This document shows, in pieces, positions 37,959 through 47,770 of a stretch of 49,398 nt of DNA (the first letter of the stretch is position 1; each line of letters begins with the position of its first letter). A program made the position numbers and the translations under genes. The DNA is from Clostridium sp. (GTDB lineage: Bacteria; Bacillota; Clostridia; Clostridiales; Clostridiaceae): assembly GCA_031292145.1 (NCBI GenBank), contig JARLHR010000095.1, positions 1 to 49,398 on the forward strand, in the 5' to 3' direction. The notes beneath the pieces were generated by a model. That model was not told the origin of the DNA. It worked only from the letters and a program-made list of their open reading frames with translations, and did not search any database.

Positions 37959-39188
37959 ATGAAAAAACTTTATCTTTGTGTGGGAGTAATGTTACTAAGT
38001 TTAGTACTCTTACCATTAATACCAAAAACTTCTGCTTATGCTGCTAATTATTATGTGTCTCCAGGTGGTAACGACAATAATTCAGGAACCATAGCAACTC
38101 CATTTGCAAGCATAACAAAAGCACAAGCAGTGGCATCATCAGGTGATACAGTATATTTGCGGGGAGGTACCTATAAAAATTTTACTATTGCAAAGTCGGA
38201 TAGTGTTTACAATTATGTGCATGAAATAACTAAAAGTGGGATTACTTATACAGCGTACTCTAGTGAAATTCCTGTATTTGATTTTTCAAATGTAACTACT
38301 TCTAAACGTGTAGCAGCATTTCATATTGCAAAAGGGGCCTCTAACGTTAATTTTTCAAGGATAACAGTAACAGGAGTACCAGTAGGTAACCAAAAGCAAT
38401 CAGAATGTTTTAGAATCGAAGGTGATGCTGCATTTAATCAAGTAAGTTGTCATGATAATGAAGCAATTGGTTTTTACTTTACAAATGATGGAACGGGAAG
38501 TTGCATTAGATGTGATTCGTATAATAACATAGGACCTACAAGTTTATCAATAGGAAATACAGATGGATTTGGTGCTCATGGTAATGGTGTTACATTTAAG
38601 GAATGCCGTGCATGGAATTGCAGCGATGATGGATATGATTGTATAGGATCAAAAGGATCTAATACTTTTGATAACTGTTGGGCATTTAATATGAATGCTG
38701 GAGGTGACTCTAATGGGTTTAAAATAGGTGGATATGGAACAGCTACACCATCAAGTACAACACCAGTTCACATAGTTAAAAATTGTCTTTCAGCGAATAA
38801 TAAGGCTCATGGCTTTTATGCAAATCATCAACCGGGACAATCTGCAATATGGACAAACAATACTGCCTATAATAATGCAGAGGGGAATTTTAACATGCTT
38901 GAACGTATAAGTACAACTGATGCTACTGATATTTCAGGTACTAGAGAAGTGTTACATAATAATCTAGCTTTTAAAGGAATATTAATAGACAAAGCTAATT
39001 TACCAGCAGCTAATGTAACTAATAATTCATGGAATAAAAGTGGAGTTACTGTAACAGCAGATGATTTTCAAAGTTTAGATGCTAGTCAAATGACTGGACC
39101 AAGAGGAGCAGACGGATCTTTACCCAATATTACATTCATGAAACCAGTTAGTGGAAGTGATGTAGCAGATTTGGGATGTTTTAAATAG
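37959..39188 (+). CDS. Secreted right-handed beta-helix protein, family-9-like pectate lyase
   Basis: 409 residues with a signal peptide ending about TSAYAA. YYVSPGGNDNNSGTIATPFA and SGDTVYLRGGTYKN form the usual N-cap, followed by beta-helix rungs. The putative calcium site is SDDGYDC and the putative catalytic Lys is in NGFKIGG, matching the arrangement in polysaccharide lyase family 9 (PelL type). It would cleave pectate outside the cell. The gene is not obviously linked to nitrogen fixation and marks the island boundary. RBS ATAGGAGGG. Confidence 0.8.
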   Translation: MKKLYLCVGVMLLSLVLLPLIPKTSAYAANYYVSPGGNDNNSGTIATPFASITKAQAVASSGDTVYLRGGTYKNFTIAKSDSVYNYVHEITKSGITYTAYSSEIPVFDFSNVTTSKRVAAFHIAKGASNVNFSRITVTGVPVGNQKQSECFRIEGDAAFNQVSCHDNEAIGFYFTNDGTGSCIRCDSYNNIGPTSLSIGNTDGFGAHGNGVTFKECRAWNCSDDGYDCIGSKGSNTFDNCWAFNMNAGGDSNGFKIGGYGTATPSSTTPVHIVKNCLSANNKAHGFYANHQPGQSAIWTNNTAYNNAEGNFNMLERISTTDATDISGTREVLHNNLAFKGILIDKANLPAANVTNNSWNKSGVTVTADDFQSLDASQMTGPRGADGSLPNITFMKPVSGSDVADLGCFK

Positions 39189-39199
39189 TGTAAATATAT

Positions 39200-39252
39200 A
39201 ATAAGGGTGTTGTATATATTGATTTGTGAAATCATATTGCAGCATCCTTTAT
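39200..39252 (+). terminator. Terminator after the pectate lyase
   Basis: AAGGGTGTTG pairs with CAGCATCCTTT (one mismatch region), followed by a T-rich stretch. Confidence 0.65.
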
Positions 39253-39325
39253 TTATGTATAGGAAAATATAAACATTTTGATTTTTGAGATCTAGTGATA
39301 TAAATGCTTATAAGGTTATTAAAGG

Positions 39326-39456
39326 GTGAAAAATGAATGATGAATGATGAATAATTAAGGAAGAAAAGCCTAAGGCTTTTCAAAAAATAATTTTAAGAAA
39401 TTACACAGTAATTTCAACCTTAATCATTCATTATTCACCATTCATCATTAATTAAC
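39326..39456. repeat. AT-rich inverted-repeat element with ATGAATGATGAA ends
   Basis: ATGAATGATGAATGATGAAT and AATTAAGG oppose CCTTAATCATTCATTATTCA and CCATTCATCATTAAT. The middle contains AAAGCCTAAGGCTTTTC and a GAAATTACACAGTAATTTC hairpin. MITE-like; no coding. Confidence 0.65.
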
Positions 39457-39609
39457 GTGGCGCAGCCACTTTGTTGTTATGTGTCTAAAATAAAGAATTT
39501 AACATTTAATGACATAAGCAGTTATCTATTTTTAATTCGTCAAATTGTGTTATAATTGATTAAATAAGGCATAATAAAAAAATGAATAGGTATTAGAATT
39601 ATTTAGTTT

Positions 39610-39665
39610 GTAGGCACATGAAAGAAAATAATAAGCAAAGATGCACCGCATATTTTGTGCCTTAC
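39610..39665. repeat. Inverted-repeat element, family C copy 3
   Basis: GTAGGCACATGAAAGAAAAT opposite ATATTTTGTGCCTTA; same ends as the copies at 33928 and 36794. Confidence 0.55.
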
Positions 39666-39728
39666 TTTTAATATAAAAACACGATAGTATCAAATTTAAT
39701 AGAAGTACATAGTAATTTAGGAGAAAAC

Positions 39729-42665
39729 ATGCTAGAAGGATTAAGTAGTATTTTAGATAATGTAATATATTTGGATATTGAAACAACTGGACTTGATGAA
39801 ACAAGTTCAGAAATTATAGAAATTGGTGCAGTTAAAATAAAAAATGGAATTATAACTACTTATGAAACCTTAATAAAACCAAGGGGACGCGTGCCAATAA
39901 GTATTTATAATCTTTGTTTTGGCTTAAAGGAAATAGATTTATTAAGTGCTAGGGGGTTAAATTCTATAAAACAAGAACTTTTAGAATTTTTAGAAAATCT
40001 TCCTTTAATATGCCATAATGCAAATTTTGAAACAAAGTTTTTAGGTTTTCACATTCCAGAAATTAAGAACACAATAATGGATTCTATGGAACTTGCAGCA
40101 ATTTTAGAGCCTTGGAGAAAAGAATTTAACTTGGATGCTCTACTAAGGGAAGTTACTAATATAAAAAAGAATGAAATACATAGAGGATTATCAGATTCAA
40201 TTGATACATTAAAAGTAGTAAATTCACTTCTTTTAAGACAATGGTCAAGAGAGGAAAGAAGTAATAAGAAATATAATTCATTGTATGAAATAATAAATAA
40301 GGATTATGGATACTTAAAGACATGGGATTGGTTAAATTATTTGCTTAAGCCACCCTTCTTAACTGATGAAGAATTTCAATATGTGAATTACGAAGAAGAC
40401 AGAAAAGATGAAAATAAATTAAAGAGGATACCTATAGATTATACATTATATGAAAATCTACTAAAAAATGAAGAAATATGGAATAATGGTGGAGATTTCG
40501 GATACCAATACAGAAAAGAGCAAAAGGAATTTTCAAAAAGAATAAGAGAAAACTTTGAAAAATCCGAAAGGATTTTTATTGAAGCACCAACAGGTAGTGG
40601 TAAAACTTTTGCATATGTAATAATAGCTGCAATTGAAACTTATTTAAATAAGCAGAAAAATAGGAAAGATGATGCTAGTTTTATTATTTCAACAAATACA
40701 AAAGAATTACAAAACCAGCTTATTGAGAGAGATATTCCAACAATTCTTAAAAAGTTAAGATTGGATGATAAGTTAAGGTATGGTGCAATGAAAGGTAAGG
40801 GTAATTATCTTTGTATAGAGAGATTAAATAAATGTGAAGCTTTAGAATTTGATAAAAAAGGGAATTTAACATTACTTTTACTTAGAAGGCTTTGTGAAAC
40901 TGGAAATTATGGAGACATAGAAAGTATAAATTATTCAGTGCAAAAGCATTTTGAATTAGATAATTACATAAATGAAGTTAATTGCGATAGCGAGCAATGT
41001 AAATTAGAAAAATGCAAAAAACCTTGTTATTTAAGAAAAAGATATAATGAACTTCCAGAAGAAAATATAACTGTTATTAATCATTCTCTATTATCATGTT
41101 GGCCATATGCTGAAAAGAAAAAAATAAATCATATTATAATTGATGAGGGACATAACTTAATGGAAAAATGTTATGATTTTTTTGCGGAAGAATTCTCTTC
41201 TTATCAATTCTTAGAGCTATTAGATTTGATAGAAAAAGGTCATCCAAGTATTATAGCTATGCTCTTGAATTTAAATGCAAGTTATGGATACAGAGAAACC
41301 ATAGAAAAAGATAGAATTGTATATTTAGTTAACGAGATTATAGTAAATATTAACATACTCTTAAATGATTTTAGAAGCATGAGGCTAGTTAGTGGGGAGT
41401 ATAATTTTACTACTGAATTCTTTATTCCAAGAGAAGATTTAAAGGGTGTTACAAAAGCTTTAGGTAGTGAGATATCAGTTTTAAAAGAAAGTATATATCC
41501 TTTATATAAAATGTTAAATGATTATGTATCAAATATTACAATGGACGATGAAATTAATGGAGATAGTGATCATAAAAGTTTATCAGATTACATAGCAAAA
41601 CTTCGAGGTAATTTTGACGTATTAGATAAGTTTTTAGAAAGCTCAGTATTTTTTGCAAAAGTACTAGAAGTAGATTCAGAATATAAGTCTTTTACTTTTA
41701 GAAATGTTCCTTTAAATGTTGGGGAATTAGTTAATGAACATATGCTTAAAGATGTTAAAAGTACAACATTCTTATCAGCAACTTTTAGAATAGAAAATTC
41801 ATTTAACAAGATAAAAAGGCATTTAGGACAGGAAAAAGCAAATGAATTTATAATTCCTCCAACCTTTGATTTAAAAAGGAGAACAAAAATATTTGCATTA
41901 AATGATGTGGGGCGATATGATGAGCCATCTTACATTAAGAATATTTCTAGATTCATATTTGAAACTGCTCAAAAAATTAATGGTCACATTCTTGTATTGT
42001 TCAATAATAATGCAAGGAGAACATCTGTAAGTGAAGAATTAGAATTGCTTACGAGGGGAACAAAAATAGAAGTTCATACTAGTAAAAAATCTGTATCGGC
42101 TTTAAATGATAAAAATAGGCAGGTTATAATACTTGGCAGCAAAGGATTTTTTGAAGGAATTGATGTACCAGGTGATGCTTTAACTTGTGTTATGTTGGAT
42201 AAAATTCCAAATTACAGTCCAGAATATCCTATTTTAAGGGCTATAACAACATATCAAAAAAAAGGTTATCAAGATGTGAATTATCCACAAGTTTGCATAA
42301 AAGCTAAACAAATATATGGAAGGCTTATTCGAAGTACTTTTGATTATGGATATTTTATTATTTTAGATCCAGGACAAAATTCATATACTATTCGTAATTT
42401 AGAAAGGGATCTTGGAGGGCCAAGTATAGAATATGCATCAACTAAGAAAGTACTTTCAGAAATGCAATTTGATTATAATAATTGGAAAAGAAGCAATATT
42501 AATATTATTTTAAATACTATGAAAAGAAATAATAAGAATATCCAAGAAGAATTCAATAATGAAGCTAAAAAGCATAAGATGTTTTGGGAGTTATCAAAGG
42601 TTGAAAATCAAGAATACTATTTTGAAAATATCGATTTCAAATTGAATGGGAAAATAAAACATTAA
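39729..42665 (+). CDS. dinG: DinG-family helicase with N-terminal exonuclease domain
   Basis: 978 residues. N-terminal DnaQ-like 3'-5' exonuclease (YLDIETTGLDE; NANFETKFLGF; LSDSIDTL). Then an XPD/DinG superfamily 2 helicase: Walker A APTGSGKTFAY, an iron-sulfur cysteine set (CDSEQCKLEKCKKPC), DEGHNL as the DEAH box, and GSKGFFEGIDVPGDAL near the C-terminus. Members act in DNA repair and R-loop or structure unwinding. RBS TAGGAG. Firmicute DinG proteins commonly carry this exonuclease fusion; here the cysteine cluster is retained as well. Confidence 0.9.
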   Translation: MLEGLSSILDNVIYLDIETTGLDETSSEIIEIGAVKIKNGIITTYETLIKPRGRVPISIYNLCFGLKEIDLLSARGLNSIKQELLEFLENLPLICHNANFETKFLGFHIPEIKNTIMDSMELAAILEPWRKEFNLDALLREVTNIKKNEIHRGLSDSIDTLKVVNSLLLRQWSREERSNKKYNSLYEIINKDYGYLKTWDWLNYLLKPPFLTDEEFQYVNYEEDRKDENKLKRIPIDYTLYENLLKNEEIWNNGGDFGYQYRKEQKEFSKRIRENFEKSERIFIEAPTGSGKTFAYVIIAAIETYLNKQKNRKDDASFIISTNTKELQNQLIERDIPTILKKLRLDDKLRYGAMKGKGNYLCIERLNKCEALEFDKKGNLTLLLLRRLCETGNYGDIESINYSVQKHFELDNYINEVNCDSEQCKLEKCKKPCYLRKRYNELPEENITVINHSLLSCWPYAEKKKINHIIIDEGHNLMEKCYDFFAEEFSSYQFLELLDLIEKGHPSIIAMLLNLNASYGYRETIEKDRIVYLVNEIIVNINILLNDFRSMRLVSGEYNFTTEFFIPREDLKGVTKALGSEISVLKESIYPLYKMLNDYVSNITMDDEINGDSDHKSLSDYIAKLRGNFDVLDKFLESSVFFAKVLEVDSEYKSFTFRNVPLNVGELVNEHMLKDVKSTTFLSATFRIENSFNKIKRHLGQEKANEFIIPPTFDLKRRTKIFALNDVGRYDEPSYIKNISRFIFETAQKINGHILVLFNNNARRTSVSEELELLTRGTKIEVHTSKKSVSALNDKNRQVIILGSKGFFEGIDVPGDALTCVMLDKIPNYSPEYPILRAITTYQKKGYQDVNYPQVCIKAKQIYGRLIRSTFDYGYFIILDPGQNSYTIRNLERDLGGPSIEYASTKKVLSEMQFDYNNWKRSNINIILNTMKRNNKNIQEEFNNEAKKHKMFWELSKVENQEYYFENIDFKLNGKIKH

Positions 42666-42817
42666 ATCTGGAAAATATATTCATTTTTTATGGAATAAAT
42701 GATATAATCTTAATATATAATTATAAAAAGTTAGTATAAATTTCTGGAGGGAGGAAATAATAAAAAATATATTTTAAAAACTATAATGATCATGTAATGT
42801 AAGGAAGTGTAGAGGGT

Positions 42818-42982
42818 ATGGTAGAAAATTTATCACAATTATTACAAGAATATAAAAGTACAAAGGAATGTCTAGAAAGTGGGTTAAAATGGTTACCTAA
42901 AAATGAATATGCTAAATCTAAAATAGAAGTTATTAATATGGTAATAAGAGATTTAGAATTATTAGAACAAAAACTTAGTTAG
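42818..42982 (+). CDS. Small hypothetical protein (54 residues)
   Basis: MVENLSQLLQEYKSTKECLE followed by SGLKWLPKNEYAKSK and IEVINMVIRDLELLEQ. Predicted helical, acidic, with no recognised domain. AAGGAAG lies 11 bases upstream. Codon use fits the neighbours and it stops before a strong terminator, so it is probably real. Confidence 0.55.
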   Translation: MVENLSQLLQEYKSTKECLESGLKWLPKNEYAKSKIEVINMVIRDLELLEQKLS

Positions 42983-43066
42983 TACAAAATGAAACCCATA
43001 AAAAGTTAAATACATGAATAAGAAAGTAATAACTTAAAAGAAATTAATAAAGTTATTGACATAAGA

Positions 43067-43101
43067 ACTGCCTCAAATGATGTGTATTCATTTGAGGCAG
43101 T
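43067..43101. terminator. Bidirectional terminator
   Basis: ACTGCCTCAAATGA and TCATTTGAGGCAGT, a 14-bp perfect stem, between the small plus-strand gene and the convergent cotJC. Confidence 0.88.
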
Positions 43102-43127
43102 CTTATATTTATATAAATAAAATAAAT

Positions 43128-43694
43128 TTATTTTTTCATGTCCATCATATCATAAACATGATCCAAGCATTCACCAAATCTTTGGTAGTGAACAACTTCT
43201 CTTTCTCTTAAAAAAGTTAGTATTTCTTTAATTTCTGGTTCATCAGTTAGGTGTATTAAGTTTTCATAAGTTGATCTTGCTTTTTGTTCTGCAGCTAAAT
43301 CTTCATGTAAATCTGCAATAGGATCTCCTTTTGCTTGTATATAAGTAGCTGTCCATGGGTTTCCGGTAGCATCAGTATAAAATAAGGCTTTTCTATGATC
43401 AGCATAGTGTCCGGCAAGACCAGCTTTCTTAATTTCATCCATAGTAGCATTTTCCATAAGTTGATATGCCATAGTAGCAATAATCTCAACATGGGCCATT
43501 TCTTCTGTTCCTATATCAGTTAATAATGCTTTAGATTTACCAGTTGGCATTGTATAACGTTGATCTAAATATCTAAGGGCAGCACCTAATTCACCATCAG
43601 GCCCTCCATATTGAGTAATTAAATATTTAGCCATATTAATGTCTTTGCATTTTAGATTTACTGGATATTGTAATGTTTTTACATAATACCACAT
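43128..43694 (-). CDS. cotJC: Spore coat protein CotJC (manganese-catalase-like)
   Basis: 188 residues with the ferritin-like fold of manganese catalases (YGGPDGELGAALRYLDQRY; GTEEMAHVEIIATM; HEDLAAEQKARSTYENLI; REREVVHYQRFGE). The Glu and His residues in these helices are the di-metal ligands. It is a coat component in spore formers and is last in the cotJA-cotJB-cotJC operon, read leftward. AGGAGG precedes the ATG. Confidence 0.93.
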   Translation of the reverse strand: MWYYVKTLQYPVNLKCKDINMAKYLITQYGGPDGELGAALRYLDQRYTMPTGKSKALLTDIGTEEMAHVEIIATMAYQLMENATMDEIKKAGLAGHYADHRKALFYTDATGNPWTATYIQAKGDPIADLHEDLAAEQKARSTYENLIHLTDEPEIKEILTFLREREVVHYQRFGECLDHVYDMMDMKK

Positions 43695-43709
43695 AAACTT
43701 GTACTCCTC

Positions 43710-43961
43710 CTATTCACATTGTTCCCATGGCCATGGTTGTTCTACCCAAGCTTTTGGATTTTCTACAAAAGCTGAACCAAAGTTTGTCAATGGTCCATAT
43801 TCTTTTTCATAGTCATTAATTAAGGTAGTTAATTTGCGAGATACTTTGTTGTAATCTTCCATAGCATTTTTATCATTAGGGAAATTATCAAGGTACAAGT
43901 TAAGATCTAAAGCACAAAATTGGTATATTCTTATACTATTTAATACATCTTTTGGATTCAT
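43710..43961 (-). CDS. cotJB: Spore coat protein CotJB
   Basis: 83 residues, small acidic coat protein (FCALDLNLYLDNFPNDKNAM; AWVEQPWPWE at the C-terminus, a CotJB hallmark). Between cotJA and cotJC with 6 and 15 bases spacing. Confidence 0.9.
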   Translation of the reverse strand: MNPKDVLNSIRIYQFCALDLNLYLDNFPNDKNAMEDYNKVSRKLTTLINDYEKEYGPLTNFGSAFVENPKAWVEQPWPWEQCE

Positions 43962-43967
43962 AATATA

Positions 43968-44294
43968 CTACCTCTCAATTTCAATTTTTTTATATTCATA
44001 TTTTGGGGCATAAATGACATCAACATCAACATCATATTTTTGCTTGTGCTCAAGACCTTGTTCATATTTTTGCTCGTGCTCATGATCTTGTTCATATTTG
44101 TGTTCATGCTCACATTTGTGTTCATGTGCATGGTCATGACCGTGCTCTGGATGATATGGTCTGTAAAGATCTTTAAAAATTGTTCCTCTTAAAAATCCTT
44201 CTTTACATGAATACAAGTTTTCGTATTTTTGAGGTAATATATATGCACGTGCATATTCATTTGATTTACACGCACAATCTTCGTGTTTGTACAT
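43968..44294 (-). CDS. cotJA: Spore coat protein CotJA with His/Glu-rich insertion
   Basis: 108 residues. The N-terminal half (RAYILPQKYENLYSCKEGFL, GTIFKDLYRPY) is CotJA-like. The second half is a run of HEHEHK/YEQDHEHE-type repeats with over a dozen His, absent from the usual ~80-residue CotJA. Possible metal-binding tail, matching the metal-dependent CotJC. First gene of the operon. Confidence 0.85.
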   Translation of the reverse strand: MYKHEDCACKSNEYARAYILPQKYENLYSCKEGFLRGTIFKDLYRPYHPEHGHDHAHEHKCEHEHKYEQDHEHEQKYEQGLEHKQKYDVDVDVIYAPKYEYKKIEIER

Positions 44295-44635
44295 AAAAGG
44301 CTATCTCCTTCGTTTGCTTCTTACTAATAAATAACTTATGAGGATATTTATAAAATGTGATAAAAAAATGAAATTTAATGAGATAAAAAAGTAAGACTTA
44401 AAGTAGATATTTGAGTTTTTTAGTAAAAAGGGATTATATATTTAGAAATAAGTAAAATATACATTGAATTTTATGATTGTTATTTTTAGAGTGATAATAA
44501 AAAATTAAATATTAATTGCATGGAACTATTTACAATTAAGACCATATAGTATATTATAAATACATAAAATCAAATTGATATTATCTAAATGATTAAAACA
44601 AAAATACTTAGTCATTATAGAATGAGGTGTTTTTA
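44295..44635. other. Divergent intergenic region between cotJA and the NrtR-like gene
   Basis: AT-rich, about 340 bases, must hold the sporulation promoter of cotJ and the promoter of the NAD-salvage group. I could not pick out convincing boxes or an NrtR palindrome. Confidence 0.4.
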
Positions 44636-45529
44636 TTGAATAAAGAAAAAATTAACAAAAGTGAAGAAGATTTTTTAAGAGAATACGATGTAAATATTTA
44701 TGAAAGACCAAGTGTTACTAATGATGTAATAATATTTACAACTGATGATAAGATAGAGAAAAATAATAGAAAGGTACCGAAGAAGGGAATGCAGGTACTT
44801 TTAATTAAAAGAGATGATTATCCATATAAAGATAACTGGGCGATTCCAGGAGGGTTTGTTGATATTAATGAGAGCTTAGCAGATGGTGCTATAAGAAAAT
44901 TAAAGGAAGAAACAGGAATTGATAATGTGTATACGGAGCAGTTATATACTTTTGGTGAAGTAAATAGAGATCCAAGAACTAGAGTAATAAGTATAGGGAA
45001 TATAGCATTAGTATCAAAAGATAAAATTAATTTTGAGACACAAAAGGATATAAAAAAATCTCAATGGTTTTGGATAGAAAAGAACTTAATTGATTCAAGT
45101 GATGATGAAAAATATATATTGAATAGATATACCTTAAAGCTTGAAAGCGAAGATGAGGAAATTAAAATCAGTTATGAAATAGTTGAAAAAATAGAAAAGA
45201 GTATTTTTAGAAGAAAAGAAGAAAATTACAATCTGTTAGAGGGCAGTAATGAAAAATTGGCTTTTGATCATTATAAAATAATAGATTATGCATTAGATAG
45301 AGTAAGAAATAAAATTGAATATACACCTATTGCTTTAAATCTTTTACCTAGATTATTTACAGTTAAGGAACTTCAAAATGTTTATGAAGCAATAATGGGG
45401 CGAGAAATTCTGAATTTCAGAAGAAAAATGGGTGATATGATTATTGAAACCGATGAAGTGCTTGAAGGAAAACCTTTTAGACCAGCGAAGATGTTTAAGT
45501 TTAACGAAAACTTTGAACATAATTTTTAA
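44636..45529 (+). CDS. NrtR-type Nudix-domain regulator
   Basis: 297 residues from TTG 44636, seven bases after GAGGTG. The Nudix domain (residues ~30-160) has box GGFVDINESLADGAIRKLKE followed by ETGI; the canonical REUxEE reads RKLKEE, so hydrolase activity is probably weakened. The C-terminal ~80 residues (LPRLFTVKELQNVYEAIMGR, NFRRKM) are a winged helix. NrtR proteins bind ADP-ribose and control NAD synthesis genes. The following prs-like, pncA and nadV genes fit exactly. Confidence 0.85.
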   Translation: MNKEKINKSEEDFLREYDVNIYERPSVTNDVIIFTTDDKIEKNNRKVPKKGMQVLLIKRDDYPYKDNWAIPGGFVDINESLADGAIRKLKEETGIDNVYTEQLYTFGEVNRDPRTRVISIGNIALVSKDKINFETQKDIKKSQWFWIEKNLIDSSDDEKYILNRYTLKLESEDEEIKISYEIVEKIEKSIFRRKEENYNLLEGSNEKLAFDHYKIIDYALDRVRNKIEYTPIALNLLPRLFTVKELQNVYEAIMGREILNFRRKMGDMIIETDEVLEGKPFRPAKMFKFNENFEHNF

Positions 45530-45565
45530 ATTATAGATATTCAAATGTGAACTTAGACTTACGTG

Positions 45566-45770
45566 GTAGCTTACCGAAATAATAAATATTTTTATTTCGA
45601 AGGACTATGAAAATATCGCTGAAGGTACTAAGTTGCAAGTTGTACCCAACTCAGCATGCTCCCGCTTTCAGCGTGACAAGCTAAATTGGAACAACTTACA
45701 ACTAAGAACCTTAAGTAGCTCATTTTCAAATGCCTTCTGCACAAAAATATTTATTATTTCTAGTAAAGAT
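45566..45770. repeat. Long inverted-repeat element, family B copy 2
   Basis: Core shared with 21145-21345 (ACTATGAAAATATCGCTGAA, GACAAGCTAAATTGGAACAA). The terminal stem GAAATAATAAATATTTTT pairs perfectly with AAAAATATTTATTATTTC, unlike copy 1 in sequence but equally paired. Confidence 0.75.
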
Positions 45771-45873
45771 TATCCATTTAAGATTTGGAAGATATGTGAG
45801 TTTATCACATAAATAATTTGAGTTAGATGTTGGTTCCTAATTTAATTTTTAAGGGAGAGAGAGGAGAATTAAT

Positions 45874-46674
45874 ATGATTTGGTTAAATAATATAAAAGTT
45901 GATGTTACAAGGTTTCCTAATGGGGAAAGTTTAGTTAGCAGTGAAAATTTAATTATCAATGATGAGATTAATACAATAAAACTTAAATTTGAAAATGATG
46001 AGGATATAACTCATTTAGTTTTTTTAAAAGGACATTTAGATGATTTAAATGTAAAAAGTAAATTAGTCATTGGATATTTGCCATATAGTAGAATGGATAG
46101 AACTGAAGGGATGACGGTTTTCACATTAAAACATTTATGCAGGCTTATAAATAATTTGAAATTTGAAGATGTGTCAATTTATGAACCCCATTCAGATGTA
46201 TGTGTTGCATTGCTAGATAGAGTAAAAGTTATAAATATGTCTCAGAGTTTAGCAAAGACAGCTTTAGAAAAAATAAATAAAGATAATGAAGCAATTTACT
46301 TAGTATATCCTGATGCAGGTGCAGCAAAGAGGTATGGTAAGCAAATTAAATATGATAAAGTGCTTACAGCAAATAAGGAAAGAGATTTTAAAACTGGACG
46401 TATAATGAAGCTTGAGGTAAATGGTACTATAGAAAGCAATAGTTTTACGGCTGTTATAGTAGATGACTTATGTTCAAAAGGTGGAACTTTTATTTTAACT
46501 GCAGAGAAACTTAAGGAAATGGGAGCTAATGAAATTTATTTAGTGGTTACTCATTGTGAAGATACTATATTTGAGGGAGATATACTAAATAGTAATTTAA
46601 TCACTAAAGTATTTACTACAAATAGTATTTTATCCAAGGAGCATGAGAAGTTAGATGTGATCAATATTATATAG
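45874..46674 (+). CDS. Ribose-phosphate pyrophosphokinase-like protein (NadV-associated)
   Basis: 266 residues, shorter than housekeeping Prs (~315). GYLPYSRMDRTEGM and AVIVDDLCSKGGTFILTAEK (PRPP loop) are visible. Makes or handles PRPP, the co-substrate of NadV two genes downstream. Similar prs-nadV pairs occur in phages and many bacteria. RBS GAGAGGAG. Confidence 0.85.
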   Translation: MIWLNNIKVDVTRFPNGESLVSSENLIINDEINTIKLKFENDEDITHLVFLKGHLDDLNVKSKLVIGYLPYSRMDRTEGMTVFTLKHLCRLINNLKFEDVSIYEPHSDVCVALLDRVKVINMSQSLAKTALEKINKDNEAIYLVYPDAGAAKRYGKQIKYDKVLTANKERDFKTGRIMKLEVNGTIESNSFTAVIVDDLCSKGGTFILTAEKLKEMGANEIYLVVTHCEDTIFEGDILNSNLITKVFTTNSILSKEHEKLDVINII

Positions 46675-46903
46675 ATGAGAATGCTTTGTTTAGAAAAACA
46701 TTTAAATATAAAAGAATAAAAACATGTAAGTATTTAAATAGTTATCTATATTAATAGATTCACATTTAAGAATATAAATATATAAAAATATAAATATGTA
46801 AATAGTTAAATATTTATAGTATTTTCAACGGTTTAGGGCAATTTTTATATAAAAAATTACATTACTTTTAATAATTTGATTTGTAAAGTAGGAGGAAAAA
46901 ATT

Positions 46904-47443
46904 ATGCAAAAATTATTAGTTGTTATTGATTATCAAAAGGATTTTGTTGATGGAGCTTTAGGCTTCAAGAAGGCTGAAACATTAGAAGAAGGCATTTATA
47001 ATAAGGTGAAAAAATATTTAGATAATGGTGATAAAGTGCTATTTACTTACGATACTCATTTTGAAAATTATTTAGAAACAAGGGAAGGAAAAAGTTTACC
47101 AGTTCCTCATTGCTATATAAATACAGAAGGGCATGAACTTTATGGAAGGCTAAAAGAATTTGTTGGTGTTAAAAATACTTTTCATTATAATAAAAGCGCA
47201 TTTGGAATAACTCCAAAGGATATGCTTAAAATAGTTTCTGAAATTGGAGAAGATTTAGATGAAATAGAATTAGTAGGGGTTGTTACAAATATGTGCGTTA
47301 TAAGCAATGTGGTAACCTTTCAAGCTCAATATATAAATACTAATTTGGCCGTTGATGGAACACTTTGCGCAAGTTTTGATGATAGTCTGCATGACAAGGC
47401 TTTAGATGTAATTGAAGCACTTAGTGTTAAAGTAATAAGATAG
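46904..47443 (+). CDS. pncA: Nicotinamidase / isochorismatase-family hydrolase
   Basis: 179 residues. Asp9 in VVIDYQKDFVDGALG and the nucleophile Cys in GVVTNMCVISN are the family's catalytic residues; a metal-site DTHFENY follows the first strand. Converts nicotinamide to nicotinate. Its presence beside nadV, which uses nicotinamide directly, gives the cell both salvage routes. RBS TAGGAGG. Confidence 0.87.
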   Translation: MQKLLVVIDYQKDFVDGALGFKKAETLEEGIYNKVKKYLDNGDKVLFTYDTHFENYLETREGKSLPVPHCYINTEGHELYGRLKEFVGVKNTFHYNKSAFGITPKDMLKIVSEIGEDLDEIELVGVVTNMCVISNVVTFQAQYINTNLAVDGTLCASFDDSLHDKALDVIEALSVKVIR

Positions 47444-47467
47444 ATAATATCAAGCCTAGATTTATGT

Positions 47468-47678
47468 GATAGCTAGCCGAAAGAGCGGGTACTCTGTTGT
47501 TTCGGTTGCTAGAGAATATGTCTGTGGATTTCTACCATTAGAAGTTGTACCCATTCCTGCATGCTCCTTAGGCGAGCTAAGGACAAGCAAGAATGGAACA
47601 ACTTCTAATGAAGAAATACCTACATTCATATTCTCAATGCAACACTGCACAAAAGAGTACCCGCTCTTTCTGGTATAG
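47468..47678. repeat. Long inverted-repeat element, family A copy 2
   Basis: CCGAAAGAGCGGGTACTCT opposite AGAGTACCCGCTCTTTC, a perfect outer stem. The inner segment is CATTAGAAGTTGTACCCATT opposite AATGGAACAACTTCTAATG. Compared with copy 1, changes in the outer stem are mostly compensated. Between pncA and nadV. Confidence 0.75.
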
Positions 47679-47770
47679 AATATATCAAAGTGTAAATCTT
47701 GATTATATTAAGATTATCTTTGTGTAATTAACAAGTAAAAAATTGAAAGTGAATTAAGGGGAGATTGAGA

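Noticed and set aside
42761-42780. Short gene after GGAGGGAGGAAATAATA
   Set aside because: A strong ribosome-binding-like sequence is followed by no canonical start and an early stop; no support for a product.
47466-47678. 70-residue open frame
   Set aside because: Lies wholly inside the second family A palindrome; non-coding composition.
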